The notes under the pieces: generated by a model
Told to the model about the DNA's origin: nothing
Databases searched by the model: none
What the model saw: the letters and a program-made list of their open reading frames with translations, nothing else
Assembly: GCA_027603065.1 (NCBI GenBank)
Contig: JADGJP010000057.1
Span: 1 to 64,000 of the forward strand
DNA: 64,000 bases
Direction: 5' to 3'
Origin: Geranomyces variabilis
Taxonomy: Eukaryota; Chytridiomycota; Chytridiomycetes; Spizellomycetales; Powellomycetaceae
Program-made: the position numbers and the translations under genes
In this document: one piece after another, positions 43,958-56,169 of the stretch
Layout: each line of letters opens with the position of its first letter
Position numbering within the stretch: the first letter of the stretch is position 1

Positions 43958-46900
43958 TTAAATCCACCCCATCCAACCCTCGTACATCGTGGATATCCTG
44001 TCCGCATCGGCCGCCTCACTAATGATGCGCTCAACTTGCTGGCCCACATCGGATTTGGGCTGGTCGGCCATATCGCTGCCTTCTAATTTCGCCTTGATTC
44101 GGCGAAGCACTCCAACGGCGTACGCGTTGCGTGTCTGACTTCGCTTGGGCAAAGCGGCTCCTAATGGCGGCGCCGACGCTGCATCTGATGTCCGACTCTC
44201 TTGGACTGCTCGCGGGGCGCCTGACACGCGGTCGTCGGCTCCCTCGTCGCCGGACCTTTCTTCAGAACACGGGTCGTCGAGTCCCTCTTGACCCAAGCTC
44301 TCGGGCAGAGACAGCGATTTCTGACGCAGGTTTCCTTGATCTTCTTCCTCAGCGTCCAGCGCGCCCGTTCTGGGGTCAGGTCCGTCTGGTCCTTCCCCAT
44401 TTGGTCCAGGCGTGGCCTGTGGGTCGAGAAGGAGGTGTAATGGTGCGGTACGGCCTTCTTCCGGGTCCCCGTTGTTGCCGCCCCGGGCACTGCTTTCCAC
44501 TGCTCGCAGAGAAGCAAATGCGCACATGGACTTTAGGCAGTGCTCGGCGTCCGATTTTATGTCTCTTGCAATCCGTAACTATCATGGAATGGTACAGCCG
44601 GCGTAAGAGTTTCGATCATATAAAGTATGAATCGAGTTAACGTTCATACCATGCTTTCTGCATCCGCGGGCGAATAATCCTTCTTTGCAATCGAGAGTTG
44701 GCCGGTGATCAGCTTTCCGATCTCGGACCACTTGCTCAGATGTCCCTGAAGATCGTCTCGGAGGGCCTGTGCCGCCGGTATTTTGCCAGACATCTTGAGC
44801 AATGTCGAAATGATCTGGTGCACGTCGCCAAAGAGTTTATCCGATTCCGTATAGTTTATAGATAGTTCCCGAATCGCCTCCTGCAACCAAAGTAGATCAG
44901 CGATATGGCACCGGTGATCCTGATGTAGCACTTCAGCTTAAACGCCCACCTCAATACGTGGTGTTTCTGCGGCTGGCTTTGACTGCGAACGCGTGACGCT
45001 CACAGCTTCCAAAGCACGCACCGCGCCAATAATGTCCTCGGCTACGGCCTGCGTGCTTGCGCTTGGAACGCGGTAAGACTCAAAATGAACGAGATTGTTG
45101 CAGAGTTCTATCATGCTCGAAACCTGGAGTGCCGTGTCAGAATCAAATTACGCGAAGCGAAATCGTTGTGCGATCACACGGCAAACTCACCCGCTTCGTC
45201 TCAATGAGGATTTGTCCATGTCGTGCATTCGCGAGCTGCACAAAGGCCTCGACCGCGTCCGCGAGCGACGGATCCTGACGCGCCCAAGTTATCAGGGGAC
45301 CCAAGGCGTCGTCAGTCATCTGGCAGATCTTCTCCAGCGACACAAGGTCATTGCTCAGTTGGACGAGCAGAGGAATTTCGTCCCCAATATGTGTTATAAA
45401 CTTAAAGGAACGCGTAATTAGAGTCCGGCAAACCAACCACGGCATCCACGGCCAATATTACATACCTGCCAGCGTGGCGTTGACGTGGACAGAATTCCGG
45501 CGCGCCGGGCAGGGAATGTGAGCGCGGCCTCGTGAACTAGCTGGTAGCGAAACAGTGCCAGTCTACGCTGCTGCAAGCGAGCTTCGCACTTGTTCAGATG
45601 GGCCGCGCCTTCGCGTTGCAAGGCCGCGTTGAGCGTAGGCAGACATTGGTGCGCATGCCATTGCCGCATCAAATTGAGTGTAGGACCAACGTGCGAATGA
45701 GCGCTGCACTTGACATGCACGGCTTCTAAAGCGGTGTCCACGAAAGGAATTCCCGTTGCTGGCTGCGCTGGAGAACGGGCCGATTTTCCGGTTTTCCCTA
45801 CGAGGCGCTTTGTCGTCTTGCTGAAAAGCTTTGCTAGTGGCTTCATGAGCACCTCGCGCATGCAGATGTCGAGATACTTCTTCAAGGCTGCGACGGCCTC
45901 CTTGAAAACTTCGTTCTCGCTCATGATCTCACGGAAATCGTAGTTCGCCGCCCACTCGTGAGTTGGGTCATCAACTTCCATTTCTGCGCTGCTCAAGTAT
46001 GTCTTGCACGCACCAAGGATGTGTTGGACCGTCTATGAAGCAGGCATCAATGTTCCGATTCCGAGGATCTTGGAAAGTCAGTGGGGAACGTACCAACACC
46101 TGCTGTGCGGCAAGCACATTTTGTATGATGCTCGTCTCCGCCGTTCCCAATTGCTGCGAGAGTTCCTGCACTGCAGCAGTGATCGGGCCGAAGAGCGGGC
46201 CGAAACATTCCAGCACAACGTGTGGGGTCTTAGTCGGCCGATAAGCATAACGAGAGCACAGAGCGGTAAAGTCACCGGTCTGCGAAAAAGATTTGAGTTC
46301 GTAAACATGGGCCTTAACGCACGCCCTGACTCCAACATACCATTGCCTTGGCGGCAGTCTGAAACTGTGCAGATGTCTGCTCGAAGGTAAGCTCGACACG
46401 AGAACAGATTGCAGCGAGTTCTTCCATTAGCTTATCGGTTTGGGATCCGTGGCCCGTGGCAAGCAACAACATCAGCTCCGGTATGAACACATCTGCCAAA
46501 TGCCACGCCATGTCACGGATACAGGTTGATAGCGAGACAAAAGCGACCAGTGACTGAGGCGCGATTCCCTGGAGTGCCGGTTGCTGGCTCGCATCCGCAG
46601 TCTTTGCTGCCACATCTGCCCTCCGAAATTAGCGCCACGCCAAACGGTCGAAAGGTGTGTGGGTTGTGACGATTACCTTCAATTATACTTGCAGAAACCG
46701 AGGTGTAAGCAAGCATTGCGTGCACTTCAAAAAGTCTGTCCGGATGAACGCAGTAATCCCCAAATATGTTTCGATTCTTCAAAGCGGATGAGTTCACGAT
46801 GACCGCAATGTCGCTTGTGATCTCAGCAGCCTGTGTCGGATCCTTGATCCACGCAAATATCAAGTGTCCCAAGGCAGCTAGTTCCGAGAGCATAAACGAT

Positions 46901-49900
46901 TCGACGATCACTTCAGAGTTTCTGTATGGCGCCGCCGTGCCGAATATCGCGGAGTAGGGCTCCATTGCGTCAGCGCCTGCTCCTTCTTCAAACTGTTCCA
47001 GCGCCTCCTTGGCCTTTTGCCATTCAGCTTCCTTGGCAATCCATGTGCTCTTCATCACAGCTTCGAGAGCCGCTTTGCGCGTTTGCGTAGTCAGGCTCTC
47101 CTCAAACTCGTGAGAATAGATTCGCTCATAGGCAGCTTGATCCGAAGGCGTTGCGAGCAGCTGTGAAAGCAGACCACTCCATTGAACAAAGGGATCCTGG
47201 GCAAGCAGATTGTCGGAGACGGGTGCGGCCAGGGCCTGATAAAGCTGCAGATGCTTGAAGCAGCGGCTATAACAAGCGGTTTTCAGAGCGCCGACTCTGA
47301 AGAGCTCTTGATCGACCTCAACACACCGCATCATGTGGGCCTCAGATGGCCCCAGCATGTACGCACTAGGTGCCACAGGAGGAAATATGCCACTGGGACC
47401 CAGATTGAATACCTCGGAGGCGCAGGCCTGCAGAATAGGTCCCTGCACCAAACACTGCGGGTCAGCGTTCCATTCTTGCCATGGCAATCTCAATCACAAG
47501 CAACCTACCTTGAGAGACAATAGCGCTGTCGAGTGCCGTGAAGCCCAACGATCAATCTCCACCTTTCTCGCCGTCAATTCGTCGATGATATGGGCAATCT
47601 CCTGGACCGAAGATGCGAGGCTCTTGCCCAAACCAGATCGGCTTTCATCAAGAGCAGGATAGGCGGATTTGACGCTGACCTCCAAAGCGCCGCAAGAGGC
47701 GAGAAGCGAGTAGATTTTCTTTTCGATCAAATCCCTTTTTTCAGCTGCGTGGGTGGATTAGCGAAAGGGGTATAACGTAACCTCAGCACGACCCACTGCT
47801 TACCAACGCGTGAAGCAAGAACGCCGATATTGACGTTGAGCTCAACTTCGCGCCTCTTGACTTCCTCGGAGGCGGCTCGCGTCCAATCGACGAGAGGATC
47901 GTAGACAAAGGCTTCAAGAAGGGCGAGCAGCGCTTCACGATTATCTCGCATGACGCGCATGGCATGCTCCGAGGCAATACGGAAAACTCCGTCGGTGCCA
48001 GTGACACCCAGCGCCGCGTGAATGTTTTGTGTCAATCGGAATGGCACCGTCTCCGGAACACGCAATTTCGCGCCGTTTTCGAAGCATACGTTGAAATCGA
48101 TGTGAACGATTTCGCCGCTGGCCTGGTCCAAAAGAATGTTGTCCAGGTGTCTATCGCCCAAGCCAATCACGTATCCAATCATCGACATTACGGCGATGGA
48201 GCGCGCGAAAGTTTTCTGTTTTGTCCACCAATGATGTGCTGAAGCTGACCCGCAAGAAATTTCCCGGGAAATAAGATTGTTGGGCGTTTCTCGTTTTAGC
48301 TTCTCAAGCGCCTCTCGCATCGCCGCCAGCGGCCAGTCGAGTCGTGGAGTTTTTCTAGTCAAACCCAGTTTCTTGAGAGCGGGTCCAATTTGAGCATAGA
48401 ATTGCTCGTGAGACCGCAAAGGAGCCGGGATGTCAGCCTTAGTTCCGCCCTCCTTTTGCTGGAGAAGCTTCGCGCTGTAGTCGCGCTGTTGCCAACGCTT
48501 GTAAAGCGAAAAGAAGGGCGTGACGTCCTCAACCCACTGAATCATGCCGAACCGCCGACCGCACGGTATCACGGTATAAGTCCGAGCGCGCAAATTCCGC
48601 GCGGCAGCCGCCTTGTCGTTGAGCAGGAAGCGATTAATGATCCCCAACAGCTGCTGGATTCTCTCATCCAGATGCAAATCCTCAAGTCCCTTGAACAAGT
48701 ATGGATATGTAACACCATCTGATCCGATCAGCTGCAGCTTTTTGGGTTTAGTTTTGCTCGGCATCACGTGCAATTCCGTTGCGAAGCTTTGCACGGTGAC
48801 AGGTCCGTTTTGATCTAGATGACCAGGCATTGGCACGACCGAGTTCCGGAACTTGGCCATGTGAGGGCTCACATCGGATAGCTTTAAAATGCGAACCCTC
48901 TGCAATTCTCGATTAAGATCCGCGTGAATCTTCAAAAAAGGCGTAAAGTTTCAGTTACTGTCCAAAAAGGCCGCACAGGAACGGCGCTATTACCTCTTGA
49001 AACTTTTGCCATGTGTTTTTCGGCGCGAACAAATCCGCGGGTTCGATCAAGCTGTCTAAAGCGGCGCGGATTCGGGCTCCGTAAGTGGTCTCAAACCACC
49101 GCTCGTGAGGGGTGCTGGCAGCCGTGCATTGTGTGGTTTCGAAGATCTTTTCCAAGCTGATGATAAGCGGTTTCATGATGGTTTTGTAATATTCCAGCAC
49201 CAAGCCATCTTTTTCGGAATCTGAGAGAGCATCGTTTCCCCGAACACGCCGAACTTCTCCTTCAATCCGTTGCAGTCGCTTGGTGGCCTCGGCTTGCACA
49301 CTTGCCAGTTTGTGAAGCCAAGTTTCTTCCCAAAACACAGTTATGCGGCGCAGCTCCTTGATCAGCCCTTCGACCTGCGGGACAAGCAGTTTCGGCTCTT
49401 GCTGTCGCAGACCGGTAAGCACCTGGCTTGTTACCGTCGTCGCCGAGGAGTGCGGTTCGGCAAAGGCGTGATAAACAACCAGATGCGGCGCCACTTGGCC
49501 TATTCTGGCAATCAGCGCACCAAAGGTTTCGCGAACGGTATCGTCCGGGTGATTGATGCGCGAATGCAATTGCGGCACCATCATTTTCCAAGGAGTGACC
49601 GCTGTTGACCCGAAGAACGGCGCCACCCGTTTCCGCACGGACCCGTATTTTAGGAAGATTCGTAGAATGCGTAAAGTCGCAGTCGCACAATTGGCCTGTG
49701 TGATGAGTAAGAATTTGAACCAGTACCAATACACATCGCGGTACAAGGACGTACGTTGCAAGCGGTGTCAGTGGAGCAAGAGATATCCAGAAATTTGAAG
49801 TAAGCCTTTGCGGCATCATGCAGCTGGTCTCTTAAAGTACTGATTTCGGCGCGCACGACAGCTAGAGCTTGTTCGCATAGTGCTTTAGATAGATATGGGA

Positions 49901-52900
49901 ATGCTTCCACGATGCGATCGTCAGAGACCAAATCGTAAGGGTTCTCTAAAGCGTCGGAAATAATAGAGCAAAAGGTCTGGAACCGGTCAAGTAAGCAACT
50001 GGCTTCACATTGGTACTTCAACAAAGGCAAAAACCACACCTTCATGGTTGTATCCTGTGATTCCAATTCAGGGCTGATCAGCACTGTTAGCTCGCGCAAA
50101 GCTGCATGCCGCATATCGTCGGGTTGCTTATTTAACACAGCTGCAAGGTCCGCCGCTTTGCGAGCACTCCGGTATATATGTCCCGCCAACTGAAACCACG
50201 CCTTTTGATTTGTCTCACACGTGCCAACAGCCTTATCGAGAAGTTGGCGGGCCAATCGCTCGGGAGGTTCCACCGCGCCAGGCAGTTCGCGGGAAGGCTC
50301 GCCATCGGCGATTGCCGAAAGATCGTCTGCGAGACCTGCGTCCGACCTGATTACAGCGTGAGACTGAACAGCCCACTCCGCGAGCCGGACCAGTAGCTTC
50401 GACTCCAAGAGTGCAGGCAATGCTGAGGCGCCAATCACCGCCGGCGGTTCAAGGTGAAGGTCAGCCAGGGTTCTTAGCGCGTCCACAGGCCGTCCCACCG
50501 CAAAGGCAAGCTTCGCAGCCTCGTATTTGTGTAGATGCGATGACGTCATGCTGGAGAGCGAGTGTGAGGCGGCCATACGCGCTGCACACGCGAAATTGCC
50601 CCTCTTGCGGGCTATGCGGCGAAGTAGCATATCAACGCCGCCAACAGCGTCGCTAGCGGGCTCAAGAATATTCAAAGCGTCACTAAGAAGATTGAGGGCC
50701 GAAGGTTGGAGGGGCGCCAAGTTTGTCAGATCGTGGCTCGCGCCGAATCCCGATCGACGATGATGCGGCCGTGAAGTGGCAGGTCGCAGCAGGTGCAACA
50801 GGCGGGCACTAAGCAGCAGCTCCGAGTTGCAAGGAAAGTCTTCTCTAGCCCACACTGTGAGCGCAATATCACCTGCCTGGTAGACGGTTTCGTTCGCGAG
50901 TGGTCCTTCTTCATCCAGGTGCAGTAATCCGCTAAGAATGTGCGCATCTGAGGATCGGGCTACGGCATCTAGAAATCCTCTTTCAACCACAGGTCGTATG
51001 TCCAAACTTGGAAGCATTGCCTTGGGGATGATGGGGTCCTGCTGCGCGGTAGCCTCAGACAGTTCTCCCCACAAACGAAGAATCTCGTTGTATCCAGCAC
51101 GGGCACTGTCATTCCATCCGGTCTCGGCTCCCGCTACTTGAAATTTGGCTTGCCACTCATCGAAGCCGCGCCAGTCTTGAAGATTCAGATAGCATTCGGT
51201 GATGTGCCGGTCGAACCAGCGCTGCGCCGAATCGTCACGAACGGCGCTCGTGTCCCTTCGAGCTTTGAGCAGTTCACCCAGTGCAGTTTCGTACTTGCCT
51301 TCCGCAAGGAGGTGGCTCGATTTGCACCATGTCACTGTCTTTATGTCGTCAGCGGCAACAACGACCGCATCTTTCCGCTTTAAGAGTGTGATAGCTTGCT
51401 CTTCATCAGCAAGTAGGGTGTCAGATTCGAGTAAGCCAATCCTCTGCAGCCAGTCTCCGATTCCAATTAAAGAGTCTGGTTCCTCGTTCACAATCAGTTC
51501 ATCGGCAAATATTTGAAGAACGTCGGCAGTGTCGCTCAGCGTAAAGTGTCTCTCCTTTCCCGAGGTGCTTTCAATGAGAAACTGACTTGCGTGCTTTATC
51601 ACCAAGTCCGACGCCCCGGCAAGTCGGGCCCCTGTGACGACCAATTTGCGAACCCTCGCAAACCACTCTTCGCACGATCTTTTGTTGGTGTAAAAGAATG
51701 AGATTGAAGGCCGAGGAGCGGGAGCGCAATGCAGCGAGCCTTCGCACGCATTTTGGAACTGGATCTCAAGCATGTCAACGAACATGATCAGGTTTCTAAG
51801 ATCACCGACCTGGTGTGATATGCTCGCCAGGCCGCTATTCAAGGTTGGTGTTTCGACTGCACATCGTTCGAGCGTTGCGATTGCGTCTTTGAGCGATGCT
51901 TCGATAGCTTCGAAGGTCTGAAGACACCAGAAGTTAAAAAGGTGGGACAATTCGTTAATGTTCGTGTACCCATGCTTCATATAATACCTGAAGAGGTGCA
52001 CCGAGCGGTGTTCGTAGTCGGGACAAAATGCAATATCTCGCACTTTCCCACAGAGCCCAATATTCCAATAAACTGCCTCGTCGTTCATGAGCTGCGCCTT
52101 TCTCCCATTCCTGATGCGTTGAACCTGAGCCACTTCCTATTTCGCTATCCGCGAAGCTGCAGGTTTGGCACGCATGATACATCCGCTGAAGCCAAGTCAT
52201 GTCTTCCCGATCCGGTGGGTCCGACGGGGGAGCATCGTCGCCAATGATGATCCGATCGTGCATTCCCAAAAATGACGCGACAAGCTGAAAGTGCTTCGGT
52301 CTGAACGTTCCAGATGGCGGCATAGCCATTAATCCAAGTTTCGCTTGTCTGGTGTCTTTGATTCGATTTGCACCACGGGTGAAAGCCGCAGATATTGGAT
52401 GAAAGCTGGACGTGACCTCAGAATACGCCTGTCTCACGTTGAGGTCGATATCGTCCATGCTAAACCGATAAACTCTATTAGGAAAAGTGAGAGGCACCTC
52501 GGCACGCAGTGCAAATTCAGTGCCCACCATTTCAAAGCCAGTTCATTCAGCAGGTCCATACGACCTCGCCTAGTCTGTGGCGAGAGCCTGGGAAACCCCG
52601 AGTCAATCCAGAGCCCATATGACTTCCAGACGGATGCCATTTCTTCGCGAACGAGAGGATCATGCTCCAAATCTACATGCGGAAAGCTGTCAGTAATCTA
52701 TACGGGCCGAAATGTCCAGATATCGCTATAACTTCGCACCAAGAAGCTGTATAAAACCGGCAATGCAATTCTCCACCGTTTCGGTGATTTCATCGATCCA
52801 AGCTGGAATCTCCTCCCCATGAGTGAAAAGAGGTGCCATGAGCAAGGCCACCAGTTCGTCAAACCACACTATGCACAGAAGCTTTTCGTTGTGGCTAAGT

Positions 52901-55530
52901 TCGATCACATTAAGCGTGCTCCGAATCGCTTCAAATTGCGGGCGGAGCGTAGCTTCAAACTCGGAAGCCTCCTCATCGCCCAGGAATTGCTGACTACAAG
53001 GAGATTAATCTACGTCAGCAAGCCTAGTTATAAGTGTGTTTCGCAATGTGGTCGCACCTTCGAGCAACCGAATACGCAGCCAGAAGGAGCTGTCCACGCT
53101 TGTAGCCAAGTTCTCTGACGCTATCGGCTTTTGACATTCCAATCACAAACGAACACAGGAGCAAAAGAACATCATGGCCGGCAAAGCCTGGCAGAGCTAG
53201 TTCCGCTGCTGAGGAAACAAGGTGGATGTCGTCAAGGAGGATATCTAAGAGCTCCTGAGTCCCTCGCCGTCCAAGTGCCGCAAGATAACCTGACTCGGGC
53301 TGCCGAAGCATTTCCACAGCATCGGCCATGATAATGTGGGACAGAAACGCGCACTCGGACAGCAACTCCTCCTCACTATCACTGATATTTGGCAAAGTTT
53401 GAGAGCCGGTCTTGCCATAGGACGCCGACAATGCTTCAAGAAGCGTTGTAATGATAGCGTGCAGCCTTTCAGTGCACGAGACGCTGCTCAGGCATTGATA
53501 ACGAAAATCTTGTAAGAGCGGCGAGGCTGAGGGGCGCGTGAAGTGTGGAAGGAGATCCGTTGAGAGGTCGGGTAACCATGGCTCGATTATCTGAGAATTC
53601 GTTAGCGGCGTTTAGTGCCGCTTTCGAGCAAGCTTTGGGGCCTGTCGCAACGATCAACTCTTACCTCGCTATAATTACTCATCCACTCGAGCAGGTCCTT
53701 TTCCGTGCTTTTGGGATCTTTCTTTTCTTGCGCGAGCTCAGCCGAAAACAGGGAGCAATCCAACATGACGATCCTTATGGCTTGCTTTTGAAACGGAATG
53801 AATGCCGCGCCAAGTGCCTTGCTCACAAACTTTAGGAGGCCGAACCCTGCAAGAAAATAATATTAACAAGCGACATAGCACGGAAACAGTATGACCAGGA
53901 TGTATACCTTGAACGAGCCACGCGCGATCTCTATATTTGTAACCCACGCTTTCCACGACGCTGAGTAACCAAGCCACAACATGGGTATAGTCTTCATACC
54001 CCGATGCGTCGTCCGCCAGCGAAATTGCGCAATCTGGGTTGAGTTTTGGAGATCCCGAGTACGTCAAAACGTACAAAATTGATTGCAAGCACCTGATTTG
54101 CGCATATCAGCACGGCAACATTCACGTCCGCGCCGCCGCGGAAGGTAAACTAACCGAATAAGCACAAAGGCATTGCTAGGAAGGCGCCCAGAACGATGAA
54201 CCGTAGATTTAGGCGCAGCATCATCGTTCAGAGCTTGGCCTGGCTCACAGGAGAGCTTTACCAATGCCTCGATGTCCGCCAGCAAGTGTCGCGATAGCTC
54301 GAGCGCGAAACCGATGTGCGACATCCAGAAACGCCACAGCTTTTTAAACGTATCTGTACAAGCACAAGAAAAACGTCATTAGAGCGCTCCATGTTTTCAG
54401 AAAGACGCCACAGAAACCCTTACCGAATATGAGTGCCGCCACGTTTTTCGGAAGAGTGGGATCAATGCTCCATCCAACCAGTAGATCGACCACGTCATTG
54501 AATGAGGCCGAAAACTGTTCAGGTGCTGTTTCGGCAATCGTTTGAAAAAGATCCAGAGTTTTAGGCATGTAGTCGGCACTATCCATCGTGTCAACAAATG
54601 TTTGCAGCTGAGTAAGGGTTGTAGCGATGGCAAGTTGCATTTCTTTGCGCAGTCGGGCGGGTTGTGACGGACTGGCGTCTACAAACTAAACAACGCGATT
54701 GATCAGAAACTTCGCTTGCAACGGCGCCTCATCTGGTCAAGCGCTCGCACCTCTTTCAACGCAGTAAGAAGCCAGTTTCTCAAATCTTTGTCGGCGTCTT
54801 TTACTTTGGATCCTGCGACCGTAGGATTCATTCTTTCGAAAATCCAGTCGGTGAACGTGGCGCTTTGCCCACTCGCGGTGTAACTCAATCCGATTCCAGC
54901 AATGCATTTCGATAGCTTGTTTTTATACGACAGCGGTAAGCTGTGCGAATATACTGTCAGTCATCATCCCAGCATTTGCTTGCAAAGCAAGGAGCCTGCG
55001 CATGAAATGCACTGGTCTCACACTAACCGTGTGTCAGACAAGGATGCTAAAAGCTCTTTTGAGTATAGGCTGATTATGTCTGAGCGTCCTGTTCCATTTA
55101 AGTATATTGCCGGACCCTGCACGAGGCTTGCCCAGAATTGGTCGGCAGCAGCTGATCGCAATGCAAAATTGGGGTCGTTGTCGTTGCGCAAGACAGGAAG
55201 CAGGAGATTTTGAGCGTCGCCTGACAAAAACGGATTCGCATTCCGTTTGCCGCTTGAGCGACCAGTAGTACGATTATAGCTCATGAAGACTTTTCAGATG
55301 GCGAGTAGCACCTGACAAGCAGAGATCATGCGACTAAAGCAACGTCAGCACGCAGGCTTAGCCCAAGCTAGTGAGTCGCTCCAGACAAGCCTACCTTGAC
55401 AAGCAGTCGCGGGCTCAAAGTTCGAATACAGGCTTCGTTTTGCTGATTTGAAGAGATCTTTCCCTTCATACGCCTGAATCGGTTCCGGATTTTTGTCCAA
55501 AGCTATTCTCCAGTCAGCAGGATCATCCAT
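43958..55530 (-). CDS. SMG1: SMG1, PIKK-family NMD kinase
   Basis: Twenty-three exons (55530-55395, 55289-55028, 54940-54751, 54685-54424, 54353-54155, 54092-53908, 53846-53665, 53590-53058, 52993-52740, 52672-52528, 52459-52181, 52110-49755, 49695-48994, 48929-47804, 47744-47509, 47454-46677, 46615-46341, 46279-46094, 46032-45466, 45400-45191, 45123-45004, 44919-44650, 44578-43958) keep frame and give 3,357 aa (human about 3,660). Residues 1-1895 are helical HEAT/FAT. The kinase (about 1900-2270) has the SMG1 signatures PSKTKPKK, YLFKGLEDLHLDERI, GLGDRHLDN and HIDFNVCFE, with DFN instead of DFG. An insert of about 1,000 residues separates it from the FATC end (MYEGWMGWI). Together these mark SMG1, not TOR, ATM or ATR. 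SMG1 phosphorylates UPF1 in nonsense-mediated decay. Exons 10-13 and the N-terminal exons are the less certain joins. Confidence 0.93.
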
Positions 55531-56169
55531 TTGTAGGGACTTTGGGCTGTGGAGCGGGCACGCGCTGCCTTCTGGCGGAGAATGTGGATGCAGGCCCGGA
55601 GAGAACGGGAGAAGACGAGGAAGACAGAGGCGAATAGGCTAGCGTTCGCGAGCAGGGAGAGGCATCCAGCGAGAAAGCTATGCAGTCTTGGTCCGCCGTG
55701 GGATTGCAAATGGTGAGGAGGTTCGAAGTGGGAGATGTCAAAAAAGCCGCGCTCCCACATCTACAGTGCGCATCCTCGCCGTAAGTTCTCATCCAAACAC
55801 AGACAGACGCAGCGCCGCGACACCAAGGGCTGGCTATGCCGGGACAGCGATGGCAGCCGCGCTGCAGTTGAACGCCTGCTCCTCGCTCAGCGCCCCGCTG
55901 GGGACCTATCTACAACGACGCCGCGATAGGCTCCACGAGCAACGCGACACTGCCAGGCCCGCAAACAGCCAGTGAAAGGTGGGACGGGACGGCGGTACAA
56001 AAATGGCTGAGGCAAGGACGGTACCCCATCAATGGGTGCGCTTCCGGTTCGGGCAATTCAAACCGTGTGGAACTCGCCAGTGGGATCCGTATTATTATCG
56101 GGGAACCCTCCAAAACTCTCTGCACTTCGCAGTTCAGCAATCATTGAGAAATACAAAGAACGACGGGTC
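55531..56169. other. Intergenic region between CFAP251 3' end and SMG1
   Basis: 639 bp containing the SMG1 promoter and the CFAP251 3' flank. No separate gene is supported. Confidence 0.5.

Noticed and set aside
44131-44640. Plus-strand open frame opposite the SMG1 C-terminus
   Set aside because: The minus strand here encodes the clear SMG1 insert and FATC end; the plus frame resembles nothing.
55503-55760. Alternative upstream start for SMG1 in another frame with a hydrophobic stretch
   Set aside because: It does not join in frame to the SMG1 exons; the start at 55530 with donor GTAGGC does.
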